From contig JACRMR010000007.1 of NCBI GenBank assembly GCA_016214895.1, positions 31,742 through 95,741 on the forward strand: a DNA stretch of 64,000 bases, read 5' to 3'. Below are positions 43,385 to 52,373 of the stretch, one piece after another; position 1 is the first letter of the stretch, and the number at the start of each line of letters is the position of its first letter. A program made the translations under genes and the position numbers. The notes beneath the pieces were generated by a model, which was given only the letters and a program-made list of their open reading frames with translations, was not told the origin of the DNA and did no database searches. This DNA is from a candidate division KSB1 bacterium. GTDB taxonomy: Bacteria > Electryoneota > RPQS01.

Positions 43385-43938
43385 TCGACAAACCGAAAAT
43401 CGAGACCGCGGTTCGGATGATACTCGAAGCGGTCGGCGAGGACATCAATCGTCCCGGCCTGGTGGACACGCCGCGCCGCGTCGCGGACATGTATGAAGAG
43501 ATCTTTGCCGGACTTGGCACCGATCCTCAGCACGAATTGAAGCTGTATCCGACCGAGCACAGTGAGATGATCATCCATCGGGATATTCCGTTTTACTCGA
43601 TGTGTGAACACCACCTGCTGCCGTTCTGGGGATTCTGTTCGATTGCGTATATTCCGCATGAGTCGCGGATCACGGGCTTTTCGTCACTGGCGCGGATCGT
43701 CCGCTCGAACGCGCAGCGGCCGCAGATTCAGGAGACGATGGTGGCGGACATCGCGGATGCGATCATGCGCAACGTCAAGCCGATGGGCGTTTTCGTGGTG
43801 ATCCGCGCGCAGCATCTCTGTCTGATGATGCGCGGCGAAAAGGTTCACGGCAGTTGGACCGTCACGTCGGCGGTGCGCGGGGCGATGCACAAAGAGGCGA
43901 CCCGTCTTGAAGCACTGCACTTGATGGATGGGCACTGA
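43381..43938 (+). CDS. folE: GTP cyclohydrolase I
   Basis: A 185-residue enzyme of normal length that converts GTP to dihydroneopterin triphosphate, the first step of folate synthesis. Zinc ligands are visible in MCEHHLLPFWG and in QHLCLMMRG. The substrate region GFSSLARIVRSNAQRPQIQE and the C-terminal TVTSAVRG are also present. The GTG start overlaps the stop of the PEGA gene by 4 bp, and the end overlaps folP by 11 bp. Clustering with folP supports the folate assignment. Confidence 0.95.
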   Translation: MIDKPKIETAVRMILEAVGEDINRPGLVDTPRRVADMYEEIFAGLGTDPQHELKLYPTEHSEMIIHRDIPFYSMCEHHLLPFWGFCSIAYIPHESRITGFSSLARIVRSNAQRPQIQETMVADIADAIMRNVKPMGVFVVIRAQHLCLMMRGEKVHGSWTVTSAVRGAMHKEATRLEALHLMDGH

Positions 43939-44809
43939 TCCGCCGCGGATCTGGCGGCACCGATTCGGCGAACTGCCATTGGGCGGGCGCACGCTCTTGA
44001 TGGGAATTGTGAACGTCACGCCCGACTCGTTTTCCGACGGCGGTCAATTTGTCGATGCGGAGTCGGCGGTCGCTCACGCACTGCGCTTGCAGTCGGAGGG
44101 AGCCGATCTCGTGGATTTGGGCGCGGAGTCCACTCGTCCCGGCAGTTCCGCGGTTCCGCCCGATGTGCAATTGGATCGCTTACTGCCGGTCATGCGTGTG
44201 CTGCGCGATGCCCTCCGCATTCCCATCTCCATCGACACGACGCGGAGCGAAGTCGCGCGCCAGACATTGAGCATGGGCGCGGCGATTATCAATGATGTCA
44301 GCGGCTTCGGCGCGGATTCCGAGCTCGCGCAGGTCTGCGGAGCACTCGGCGCGGGCGTGGTCGTAATGCACATGCGCGGTACTCCCGCGGACATGCAACG
44401 AAATACGGACTACGACGATCTAATTGGCGAGGTCCGCGCGGGGTTGTCGCGAAGCGTAGGCGTGGGCGAGGCTCACGGGATCACCCCGGAGCACATCGTG
44501 GTGGACCCCGGTATTGGATTCGGCAAGAGTTTTGAGCAGAATCATTTGTTGATCGGGCAGTTGCGCGCCTTTCGCGGTCTGGGAGCCGGAGTACTGGCCG
44601 GGCCGTCACGGAAGGCCTTTACCGCCGAATTCAGCGGCCGGCTGGGCGGTCAGCGACAATTCGGGACGGCGGCCGCCGTGGCGCTCTGCGCGCTCCGCGG
44701 GGCGGACATAATCCGGGTGCATGACGTCGCGGAGATGCGCGAGGTCGTGCAACTCATTGATCGCAATCGCGAGGTGACCGGTGGAGTGGGATCGCGGATT
44801 CAAGATTGA
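43928..44809 (+). CDS. folP: Dihydropteroate synthase
   Basis: A 293-residue TIM-barrel enzyme that joins the pterin diphosphate to p-aminobenzoate, and the target of sulfonamides. Signature motifs are MGIVNVTPDSFSDGG, LVDLGAESTRPGSS, INDVSGFG, VVMHMRGTP and DPGIGFGKSFEQNH, with the C-terminal IIRVHDVAEMRE. The ATG at 43928 lies inside the end of folE; the next gene, rimI, starts 29 bp before folP ends. Complete. Confidence 0.95.
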   Translation: MGTDPPRIWRHRFGELPLGGRTLLMGIVNVTPDSFSDGGQFVDAESAVAHALRLQSEGADLVDLGAESTRPGSSAVPPDVQLDRLLPVMRVLRDALRIPISIDTTRSEVARQTLSMGAAIINDVSGFGADSELAQVCGALGAGVVVMHMRGTPADMQRNTDYDDLIGEVRAGLSRSVGVGEAHGITPEHIVVDPGIGFGKSFEQNHLLIGQLRAFRGLGAGVLAGPSRKAFTAEFSGRLGGQRQFGTAAAVALCALRGADIIRVHDVAEMREVVQLIDRNREVTGGVGSRIQD

Positions 44810-45266
44810 GCGATTTGAGCTCCGCCATGTCCCCGGGGCGTTGGCCGTCGAGCGTCTGATTTTTGATCCGCCCTGGAGCGAAGCGTCCTTTCGGGAGTCG
44901 TTGCAGCCGCGCTTTCGCAATTGGGCGGTGCTTCGGGACGAGCAGCTCATCGGCTACCTGATCACTCAGTGGTTGTTGGGTGAGGTGTACATCTTCAACG
45001 TTGGCGTCGCGCCGGACTGGCAGCGGCAGGGCATCGCCGCGAAACTGATCGGCGACTTGATTGCTGAGGCGGAAGCGGCCGGTATGCGGGAGATGCTGCT
45101 CGAAGTCCGCGTATCGAACGAACCGGCGCTCCATTTGTATCGCAAGTACGGATTCACGCAGCTCCTGCGCAGGCGCAAGTATTACCCGAACGGTGAAGAT
45201 GCATTCGTGATGCACCGTCGGCTCGGCGGGACGCCCGAACCGTCCCCGGACCAGAAGGAGGAATGA
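44781..45266 (+). CDS. rimI: Ribosomal protein S18 alanine N-acetyltransferase RimI-like (GNAT)
   Basis: A 161-residue GNAT. The acetyl-CoA loop is visible as VAPDWQRQGIAAKLIG, followed by LLEVRVSNEPALHLYRKYGF and the YYPNGEDAFVM ending typical of RimI. RimI acetylates the N-terminal alanine of ribosomal protein S18 and sometimes other proteins. A GTG start is used and overlaps folP; the stop overlaps the accD start region. Assignment as RimI rather than another small GNAT is likely but not certain. Confidence 0.85.
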   Translation: MEWDRGFKIERFELRHVPGALAVERLIFDPPWSEASFRESLQPRFRNWAVLRDEQLIGYLITQWLLGEVYIFNVGVAPDWQRQGIAAKLIGDLIAEAEAAGMREMLLEVRVSNEPALHLYRKYGFTQLLRRRKYYPNGEDAFVMHRRLGGTPEPSPDQKEE

Positions 45267-46129
45267 TGGCGATTGAGTGGTTCAGACGGGATCGTAGCGG
45301 GGTTGACGCGCAGGCGAAGAAGGCCGCGCCGGACAATCTTTGGGTCAAGTGCGAGAGCTGTGGCGAGATTGTTTATACGCGCGAGCTGGAAAAGCGGCTG
45401 TTGGTCTGTCCGAAGTGCAATTTCCATTTTCCCATGTCCGGCGATAAGTACATTCAGATTATCGCCGACGAGGGAACCTGGAGTGAGTTCGCGCATGACC
45501 TGAAATCGACCGATCCGCTCGGCTTCAAGGATCAGCAGAAATACGCCGACCGCATCGTTTCATCCATGAAGAAGACGGGTAAGAACGAGGCGATCACGAC
45601 CGGGACGTGCCTGGTCGGCGGTTATGGGGCGGTGCTGGGAATCATGGAGTTCATCTTCATGGGTGGATCGGTGGGCAGCGTCGTCGGCGAGAAACTCGCC
45701 CGGGCGGCCGACATGGCGATGGCGGAGCGGCGCGCGCTGATCGTGATTTCGCGTTCGGGCGGCATGCGGATGCAGGAGGGCATGGTTTCGTTGATGCAGA
45801 TGACCAAGTCGAGCGTTAAGATCGCGCAATTGAATAAGGCGGGGTTGCCCTATATTTCGGTGTTGACGAATCCCACGACGGGCGGAACGACCGCGAGCTT
45901 CTCGATGCAGGGTGACGTGATCGTGGCCGAACCGGGAGCGTTGATCGGCTTCGCCGGTCCGCGCGTGATCAAGCAGACCATCGGTCAGGACCTTCCGGCG
46001 GGCTTTCAGCGCAGCGAGTTCTTGATGGAGAAAGGCTTCCTTGATCGCATCGTCAGTCGCGGCGAGATTCGCGACACGCTGGTGACGATGCTCAAGTTCA
46101 TGTTGCCGGAGCCTCGCACGACGGCATGA
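45266..46129 (+). CDS. accD: Acetyl-CoA carboxylase carboxyltransferase subunit beta
   Basis: A protein of about 287 residues forming the beta half of the carboxyltransferase, which transfers CO2 from biotin to acetyl-CoA in fatty-acid synthesis. The N-terminal zinc ribbon is WVKCESCGEIVY ... VCPKCNFHFPM. The crotonase-like fold has FMGGSVGSVVGEK, SRSGGMRMQEGM and TNPTTGGTTASFSMQGD. Two ATGs lie in tandem at 45263 and 45266. The second is chosen for better spacing from AGGAGG. accA is not in the window. The stop overlaps surE by 4 bp. Confidence 0.95.
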   Translation: MAIEWFRRDRSGVDAQAKKAAPDNLWVKCESCGEIVYTRELEKRLLVCPKCNFHFPMSGDKYIQIIADEGTWSEFAHDLKSTDPLGFKDQQKYADRIVSSMKKTGKNEAITTGTCLVGGYGAVLGIMEFIFMGGSVGSVVGEKLARAADMAMAERRALIVISRSGGMRMQEGMVSLMQMTKSSVKIAQLNKAGLPYISVLTNPTTGGTTASFSMQGDVIVAEPGALIGFAGPRVIKQTIGQDLPAGFQRSEFLMEKGFLDRIVSRGEIRDTLVTMLKFMLPEPRTTA

Positions 46130-46899
46130 GAATTCTGCTCTCTAACGACGACGGAATTCACTCGCCCGGCCTGCACGCGCTCGCGGCCGGACTGAAGGGT
46201 CTTGGCGAAATCTGGGTCGTGGCGCCCGACCGGGAGCAATCTGCCGTAGGTCACGCGATCACGCTTTCGGAGCCGATCCGGCTCTTCCCGGGCTCGGTGC
46301 CCGAGGCGGATCACACGTTTGCGATCGGCGGTACGCCGGCCGATTGTGTCAAGCTGGCGTTGACCGAACTCATGCCCGAGCGCCCTGCGCTCGTGATTTC
46401 CGGGATCAATCGCGGAGAGAACACGGGCATTTCCGTGATGTATTCGGGAACGGTTTCCGCCGCGACGGAAGGGACCATCAATGGCATTCCTTCGGTCGCG
46501 GTTTCGCTCGATTCCTTCACCTCACAGGACTTCTCCTTCGCCGCCGAGATCGCGCGGCAGATTGCGGAAATTGTACTACAGCGCGGGCTTCCGCACGACA
46601 CGTTGCTCAACGTGAATGTTCCCGACTTGCCGCGCCCGCAAATCAAGGGTCACCGGGTGGCGCGCCAGGGCCGCGCGCGGTTTCAGGAAACCTTCTTGAA
46701 ACGCGTGGATCCGCGGGGCAAGACCTATTTTTGGATGGACGGCGCCAAGATTCCGATTCGCGAGACGGACACGGATGGCGCGGCGCTGGTCGAAGGCTAC
46801 GTCACGATTACGCCGATTCGTCTGGACTTGACCAATCATGAGTTCATGGCCGAGCTTTCGCGCTGGCCGCTGGCGGTCAGGCAAGGTTCCTTGATATGA
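46126..46899 (+). CDS. surE: 5'/3'-nucleotidase SurE
   Basis: A 257-residue metal-dependent phosphatase acting on nucleoside monophosphates. Family motifs: ILLSNDDGIHSPGL (metal site), VVAPDREQSAVGHAIT, GGTPADCVKLAL, SGINRGENTGISVMYSGTV and AATEGTINGIPSVAVS. Normal length. It starts with ATG overlapping the accD stop and ends overlapping the guaA start, so it belongs to the same transcript. Confidence 0.95.
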   Translation: MRILLSNDDGIHSPGLHALAAGLKGLGEIWVVAPDREQSAVGHAITLSEPIRLFPGSVPEADHTFAIGGTPADCVKLALTELMPERPALVISGINRGENTGISVMYSGTVSAATEGTINGIPSVAVSLDSFTSQDFSFAAEIARQIAEIVLQRGLPHDTLLNVNVPDLPRPQIKGHRVARQGRARFQETFLKRVDPRGKTYFWMDGAKIPIRETDTDGAALVEGYVTITPIRLDLTNHEFMAELSRWPLAVRQGSLI

Positions 46900-48437
46900 G
46901 GCATTCGGAGCGGATTGCGATTCTCGATTTCGGCGGCCAGACGACGCAATTGATCGCGCGTCGATTGCGCGAGGCGGGAGTTTATTGCGAGATTTTGCCG
47001 TTCAACCGACCCGCGGTCGAAGTGTTCACGGCGGAAACCCGCGGGGTCGTCCTCTCCGGGGGGCCGGGAAGTGTCACCGAAGCGAACGGACCGCGCCCCG
47101 ATCCGGAAGTGCTTTCCGGGCGCGTGCCGGTGCTCGGTATCTGTTACGGGATGCAAGTGCTCGGCGAGCATTGCGGCTCGCCGGTGGTGCCCGGCGATCA
47201 GGGCGAGTTCGGTCGCGCGGCGCTCGTGCTGACGAACGAATCGCCGATCTTCTCCGGATTTGGCAACACGGTCGAAGTCTGGATGAGTCACGGCGACCAT
47301 TTGCGGGACGTTCGCACTCCGCTCAAGTTGTTGGGCAAGAGTGAATCGGGAATCGTCGCGGCGGTCGGTCATGAGCTCCTGCCGCTGTTCGGCGTTCAAT
47401 TCCACCCCGAAGTGACGCACACGCCCGAAGGTGCGCGGATGCTTCGCAATTTCGCCATCGATATCTGCGGTTGTCGCTGCGGCTGGTCGATGGAGTCGTT
47501 CGTGGACTCGTCCATCGCCGAACTCAGGGCCGCGATCGGAACGTCGCGTGTACTCTGCGCGGTTTCCGGCGGCCTGGACTCGATGGTGACGGCGTTCCTG
47601 CTCGCTCGCGCTATTCCCGATCAACTGGTCTGCATGCATATTGACGCGGGACTGTCGCGCAAGCACGAACGGGAGCAGATTGAGCTCGCCTTTGCGCGGT
47701 TTTCGCACCTGGACCTCGAAGTGATCGACGCGGGCATCGATTTCTTTCGCGAACTAAAAGGGGTGACGGAACCCGAACGCAAGCGCAAGATTATCGGCCG
47801 CGTCTTCATCGAAGTCTTTCAGCGGGAGGCGGCGCGGCTGCCAGGAATCGAGTATCTTGCGCAGGGTACGCTGTATCCAGACGTGATCGAGAGCGTTTCG
47901 GTCAAGGGCCCCTCGGCTACGATCAAGACGCACCACAACGTCGGCGGCCTGCCCGATACGTTGCATTTGAAACTGATCGAACCGCTGCGGGAGTTGTTCA
48001 AGGACGAAGCGCGCGCCGTCGGCAAGCTCTTGGGTCTGCCCGACGACATCCTCTATCGTCATCCGTTTCCCGGTCCCGGGCTGGCGGTTCGCATCCTGGG
48101 CGAAGTGACAAAGGACCGTTGCGATCTCTTGCGCGAAGCGGACGCGATCTTCATGGAGGAGTTGCAGCGGGCGGAGTGGTACCGGCGCACACGCCAGGCC
48201 TTCGCGGTGCTCCTGCCCGTCCATTCGGTCGGCGTCAAAGGCGACTATCGGACATACGAGCAGGTCTGCGCGCTGCGCGCCGTCGATACGGATGATTTCA
48301 TGACCGCGGATTTCACGCGGCTTCCCTATGATCTGCTGGCGCGCACGGCGAACCGCATCGCCAATGAAGTGCGCGGCATCAATCGCGTAACTTATGACAT
48401 CACCTCCAAGCCGCCGGCGACGGTGGAGTGGGAGTGA
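46896..48437 (+). CDS. guaA: GMP synthase (glutamine-hydrolysing)
   Basis: A 513-residue two-domain enzyme that converts XMP to GMP. The N-terminal class I glutamine amidotransferase (about 6-190) has LSGGPGSV, the nucleophile in GICYGMQ and the FHPEVTHT triad residues. The ATP pyrophosphatase domain follows with the PP-loop VSGGLDSMV, then the C-terminal dimerisation domain with HPFPGPGLAVRILGE and the ending KPPATVEWE. The ATG overlaps surE. It is the last of the tightly overlapping block; glmS begins 113 bp later. Confidence 0.96.
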   Translation: MRHSERIAILDFGGQTTQLIARRLREAGVYCEILPFNRPAVEVFTAETRGVVLSGGPGSVTEANGPRPDPEVLSGRVPVLGICYGMQVLGEHCGSPVVPGDQGEFGRAALVLTNESPIFSGFGNTVEVWMSHGDHLRDVRTPLKLLGKSESGIVAAVGHELLPLFGVQFHPEVTHTPEGARMLRNFAIDICGCRCGWSMESFVDSSIAELRAAIGTSRVLCAVSGGLDSMVTAFLLARAIPDQLVCMHIDAGLSRKHEREQIELAFARFSHLDLEVIDAGIDFFRELKGVTEPERKRKIIGRVFIEVFQREAARLPGIEYLAQGTLYPDVIESVSVKGPSATIKTHHNVGGLPDTLHLKLIEPLRELFKDEARAVGKLLGLPDDILYRHPFPGPGLAVRILGEVTKDRCDLLREADAIFMEELQRAEWYRRTRQAFAVLLPVHSVGVKGDYRTYEQVCALRAVDTDDFMTADFTRLPYDLLARTANRIANEVRGINRVTYDITSKPPATVEWE

Positions 48438-48550
48438 TTCGGGCCGTGCGCCCAGGCGAATCCCCAGGTCTTAATTCAGGAGTGGCGATCAGTTCATTGC
48501 AACGGTTTTGGTCGAAGCTGTAACCAGATCATTGCAGGAGCAAACGCATT

Positions 48551-50377
48551 ATGTGCGGAATCATCGGATACGTTGGACATCGTCAGGTCGTGCCGATCTT
48601 GTTTACCGGATTGAAGCGGATGGAGTACCGCGGCTATGATTCGGCGGGCGTGGCCGTATTCTCGCAGACGGGGCTGGTGGTCCATAAGGATGCCGGCAAA
48701 GTCTCGCAGCTTGAGCAGACCGTCGGCGAAATCGGCTTGCGCGGTACGGTAGGTATCGGTCATACCCGGTGGGCCACGCACGGCGCGCCGAATCAGATCA
48801 ACTCCCATCCGCATTCCGACGACGCCGGAGAGATCGTGCTCGCGCACAACGGCATTATCGAGAACTACTCGGCGCTGAAAACGGAACTTCAGCGCGGCGG
48901 CGCCCGGTTCACGACGGACACGGATACGGAGGTTCTGGCGCATTTAATCCGCAAATTCTACGACGGCGATCTGGCGCACGCCGTGCAGAAGGCGCTCTCG
49001 CTGGTGCGTGGAACCTATGGCTTGGCGATCGTCTCCCGACATGAACCCGACAAGATCGTCGCCGCTCGCCTGGGCTCGCCGATGATTATCGGTCACGGCC
49101 AGGGTGAGAATTTCGTGGCCTCCGATCCGGCCGCGTTTATTCATTTTACGCGCGAAGTCTCGTATATGGAGGACGGTGAAATTGCGGTGCTTACCGCCAA
49201 CTCGGTGGAACACCGCACGCTCGCGGATGACCGGGTGGACAAGCACCTCGAGCAAATCACCTACGACATTGCGGCGATCGAGAAGAGTGGCTTTCCGCAC
49301 TTCATGTTGAAGGAGATTTGCGAGCAACCGCGCACGGTCTCGGACGGCCTGCGCGGCCGCTTGCTGCTGGAAGAGGGCGCGACGAAATTCGGCGGTTTGC
49401 GCGCCTTCCTCCCCGACTTGCAAACGGCGAAGCGCGTCATCATCCTCGGCTGCGGCACGAGTTGGCACGCCGGACTCGTCGGCGAATACCTGTTCGAGGA
49501 GCTGGCCGGAATTCCCGCGGAAGTGGAGTATGCGTCGGAATTCCGCTATCGCTCGCCGATCATCGAACCGGGAACCATTGTACTCGCGATCTCCCAATCC
49601 GGCGAAACCGCGGATACGCTGGCGGCGGTTAAGGAAGCCAAGCGTCACGGGGCCAAGGTCTTCGGGATTTGCAATGTGGTCGGTTCGAGCATCGCGCGCG
49701 AGACCGACGCCGGTGTCTATATCCACGCCGGCCCCGAAATCGGCGTCGCCTCCACCAAGGCTTTCACCTCGCAGATTACCGTCCTGGTCATGCTGGCCCT
49801 GATGATCGGCCGCAGCCGCCGCATCAGCGCCAATCAGGGGCGGGAGCTCGTGCAGGAGTTGTCCAACATTCCGCAGAAGATCCAGCGGATTCTCCTGAAT
49901 CGTGAGCGCATCGAGACCATCGCACATGAATTCAGCGATCACCGCAATTTTCTCTATTTGGGACGCGGCGTGAATTTCCCGGTCGCCCTCGAAGGCGCGC
50001 TCAAGCTGAAAGAGATTTCCTATATCCACGCGGAAGGCTATCCCGCGGCGGAGATGAAGCACGGTCCGATCGCCTTGATCGACGAGGATATGCCGGTGGT
50101 GTTCATCGCCATCAAGGATGGGACCTACGAGAAAGTGCTCTCCAACATCGAGGAGGTCCGCGCTCGCGGCGGACGCGTGCTGGCGATCGCGACCGAGGGC
50201 GACACCGCCGTGGAGACGCGCGCGGACAAGGTCATCTATGTCCCGGACACGCACCCCTTGTTAACCCCGCTACTGAGCGTGATTCCGCTGCAACTTCTGG
50301 CTTATTACATCGCGGTGCAGCGTGGGTGCGATGTGGATCAGCCACGCAACCTGGCGAAGAGTGTTACGGTTGAATAG
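48551..50377 (+). CDS. glmS: Glutamine--fructose-6-phosphate aminotransferase (isomerising)
   Basis: A 608-residue enzyme making glucosamine-6-phosphate for peptidoglycan and LPS. The protein starts MCGIIGYVG, with Cys2 as the N-terminal nucleophile of the class II glutaminase domain; GYDSAGVAV and GHTRWATHGAPN follow. Two SIS sugar-isomerase domains form the C-terminal half (ILGCGTSWHAGLVGEYL, SQSGETADTL, YIHAEGYPAAEMKHGPIAL). It ends LAKSVTVE as in the family. GCAGGAG precedes the ATG. The 113-bp leader shows no glmS-ribozyme-like sequence that I can recognise. Confidence 0.96.
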   Translation: MCGIIGYVGHRQVVPILFTGLKRMEYRGYDSAGVAVFSQTGLVVHKDAGKVSQLEQTVGEIGLRGTVGIGHTRWATHGAPNQINSHPHSDDAGEIVLAHNGIIENYSALKTELQRGGARFTTDTDTEVLAHLIRKFYDGDLAHAVQKALSLVRGTYGLAIVSRHEPDKIVAARLGSPMIIGHGQGENFVASDPAAFIHFTREVSYMEDGEIAVLTANSVEHRTLADDRVDKHLEQITYDIAAIEKSGFPHFMLKEICEQPRTVSDGLRGRLLLEEGATKFGGLRAFLPDLQTAKRVIILGCGTSWHAGLVGEYLFEELAGIPAEVEYASEFRYRSPIIEPGTIVLAISQSGETADTLAAVKEAKRHGAKVFGICNVVGSSIARETDAGVYIHAGPEIGVASTKAFTSQITVLVMLALMIGRSRRISANQGRELVQELSNIPQKIQRILLNRERIETIAHEFSDHRNFLYLGRGVNFPVALEGALKLKEISYIHAEGYPAAEMKHGPIALIDEDMPVVFIAIKDGTYEKVLSNIEEVRARGGRVLAIATEGDTAVETRADKVIYVPDTHPLLTPLLSVIPLQLLAYYIAVQRGCDVDQPRNLAKSVTVE

Positions 50378-51572
50378 ACTTGTCTGTTGGTTGGCGCTGC
50401 TCGCGTTCACGCTTTGTGCGGCCGACGCGGGGGCCGAGCCGGTCACGGTGATTCTCTCGTTCGGCACTCCCGGCGATCCGGACGCCGAGGATCTCGAACG
50501 CGCGTTTCGATTCGCGGCGGAGCACGCCGCGACCCCCTTCGCCGCGGTCATCGTTCACGCCGCCTCGGCCTTCGAAGCCGCGAGTATCGCGGGGCGGGCC
50601 ATGCAGGACGACGGGACGCGCCTCGTGGTCTGCGCCGGAGATGAAGGCTCGGCGGTTGCCGTCGCCTTGTTGTCAAAGCAGCTGCAGACGCCCGTGCTGA
50701 AGCTCACGAGCGAGCCGCGCTCGTTCACTAGCTTGAGCAGTTGGCTCTATGAATTTCTGCCGAGTCTGGAAGCTCAAGGCGAGGTGCTCGGAAATTACGT
50801 CGTCAAGCAGCGGATGTGTCGCTTCGCCTGTTCGCTGACGCCGGACGACGATCGCGGCAGTGCCTTGGCGAGCGGATTCAGAATGGGCGTGGAGCGCTCC
50901 AAAGGAGTGCTTGACGGCGAGCGATTCTATGCGGCAGGCGCGCCGCGCATTTTGCCCGAGCTGACGGAAATCTATCGGACGCAGGCGAGTCGGCTCTCCG
51001 CGGCTGACGCCGCGATTGCGTTGAGCGCAGGCGAGCGTGAGGAACTCTTCGGGGATTCGGCCGGGGGCGAAGTGCTGGCGGTTTCGGTGGACGGCGCCGC
51101 TGCCGCGGCCGGCAACGCGGACCACGACGCGCTGTTCTTCGCGTTGGGTTCCGACCGGATTGACGCCTACGCCGCGCAATTGAAGACGCTGTCTCGCCAT
51201 ACGCTGCTGTGCGGCAACTCGGGCTGGATTCACGACGCAGCGCTGGAGCGCAATCGCCGCGTTACCGACGACATGCTCATCGTATCGCCGATGTTGCCCG
51301 TGCCGCGCGACACCTCCGCGATGTTGACGGCCTACCATGATGCCACGGACACTCCGGCGAGCGAATGGGAACTGCTCGGACTGGATGCCGCGGCCTATGT
51401 CGCGCGCGCGCTCGCGGCCGGTGCGGACAGTCGAGCCGAAGTGATCCGCATCATGAACGAACTTGATCAGTTTGACGGCGCGGCGGTGCAAGTGGATTTT
51501 CGGTACGGTCACGAGAATCGGGCCGCCCGCCTGCTCGAGTACAGCGGCGGCGGGCTCAAGGTGATCAAGTAG
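50361..51572 (+). CDS. Exported protein with type 1 periplasmic-binding fold
   Basis: A protein of about 403 residues from the GTG at 50361, which overlaps the end of glmS by 17 bp. The N-terminal signal peptide is LNRLVCWLALLAFTLCAADAGAEP. The rest has the alternating alpha/beta pattern of leucine/isoleucine/valine-binding-type proteins (VTVILSFGTPGDPDAEDL, IAGRAMQDDGTRLVVCAGDEGS, DALFFALGSDRIDAYAAQLKT). No ABC transporter gene is adjacent, so a solute-binding role in transport is unproven and a sensory or envelope role is possible. The frame remains open further upstream inside glmS, but the signal peptide fixes the start near 50361. Confidence 0.7.
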   Translation: MLRLNRLVCWLALLAFTLCAADAGAEPVTVILSFGTPGDPDAEDLERAFRFAAEHAATPFAAVIVHAASAFEAASIAGRAMQDDGTRLVVCAGDEGSAVAVALLSKQLQTPVLKLTSEPRSFTSLSSWLYEFLPSLEAQGEVLGNYVVKQRMCRFACSLTPDDDRGSALASGFRMGVERSKGVLDGERFYAAGAPRILPELTEIYRTQASRLSAADAAIALSAGEREELFGDSAGGEVLAVSVDGAAAAAGNADHDALFFALGSDRIDAYAAQLKTLSRHTLLCGNSGWIHDAALERNRRVTDDMLIVSPMLPVPRDTSAMLTAYHDATDTPASEWELLGLDAAAYVARALAAGADSRAEVIRIMNELDQFDGAAVQVDFRYGHENRAARLLEYSGGGLKVIK

Positions 51573-51575
51573 CGC

Positions 51576-52373
51576 GTGAGCTACCTTGACGCGATTCTGC
51601 TCGGGGTTCTGCAGGGGATCACCGAGTTCCTGCCCATCTCGAGTGACGGCCACCTCGTCGTCGTGCAGCAACTCCTGGGGTTTGAGCACTCGCTGCTGGC
51701 GTTCGACGTCTTCATTCATCTCGGCACCTTGCTCGCCGTGGTCATTTACTATCGCCGCGAGATCGCGTCGATTGCGGCGGGGTTCTTCCGGCGCGAGGGC
51801 GGTGACGCGGCTCGTCGGCTGGTCGGCCTGATTGTCCTGGCGTCGATTCCCACTGCGCTGATTGGCTTGGGATTGAAGGCCTTGGTCGAGGACCTGAACA
51901 CTTCGGCGCTCGCCGCGGCGCTCGGCTGGCTGGTCACCGGGCTCGTCTTGTTGAGCACCGAACGGGCCAAACATACTCCTCGCTCAATGACCGATATTCG
52001 GGCGCTTGACGCGCTGTTGATCGGTATTGCTCAAGGTATTGCGGTGTTGCCGGGTGTGTCCCGGTCCGGTTCAACGGTCGCGGTGGGCATGTTCCGCGGT
52101 ATTCGCGCGGGGGAGGCCGCGAATTTCTCCTTTTTGATGTCGATTCCGGCGGTCGCGGGCGCGGCCCTGCTTGAAGCCGGGGATCTGAACGGCGTCGCCT
52201 CCGACGAGTGGCCCGTGTACATTGTCGGCGGGATCACGGCGGGAATTGTGGGCTATCTGGCGATCTGGGGACTGTTGAAACTCCTTGCTCGCCGTGTGAT
52301 CAAGCCGTTTGGCTGGTATTGTATCGCCGCGGCGGCGGTAACGCTGATGACAATCGGAGTTCGCGCTGGATGA
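51576..52373 (+). CDS. uppP: Undecaprenyl-diphosphatase
   Basis: A 265-residue, multi-spanning membrane enzyme that recycles the lipid carrier for peptidoglycan and other polymers and can give bacitracin resistance. Both family motifs are present: QGITEFLPISSDGHLVV near the N-terminus and LPGVSRSGSTVAVGMFRG in the middle. At least six hydrophobic helices are visible. A GTG start lies 4 bp after the preceding gene; the stop overlaps the next start. Normal length. Confidence 0.95.
   Translation: MSYLDAILLGVLQGITEFLPISSDGHLVVVQQLLGFEHSLLAFDVFIHLGTLLAVVIYYRREIASIAAGFFRREGGDAARRLVGLIVLASIPTALIGLGLKALVEDLNTSALAAALGWLVTGLVLLSTERAKHTPRSMTDIRALDALLIGIAQGIAVLPGVSRSGSTVAVGMFRGIRAGEAANFSFLMSIPAVAGAALLEAGDLNGVASDEWPVYIVGGITAGIVGYLAIWGLLKLLARRVIKPFGWYCIAAAAVTLMTIGVRAG

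Noticed and set aside
48438..48550. glmS ribozyme/riboswitch in the glmS leader
   Set aside because: The leader is only 113 bp, shorter than the ribozyme needs, and none of its conserved core sequence is recognisable.
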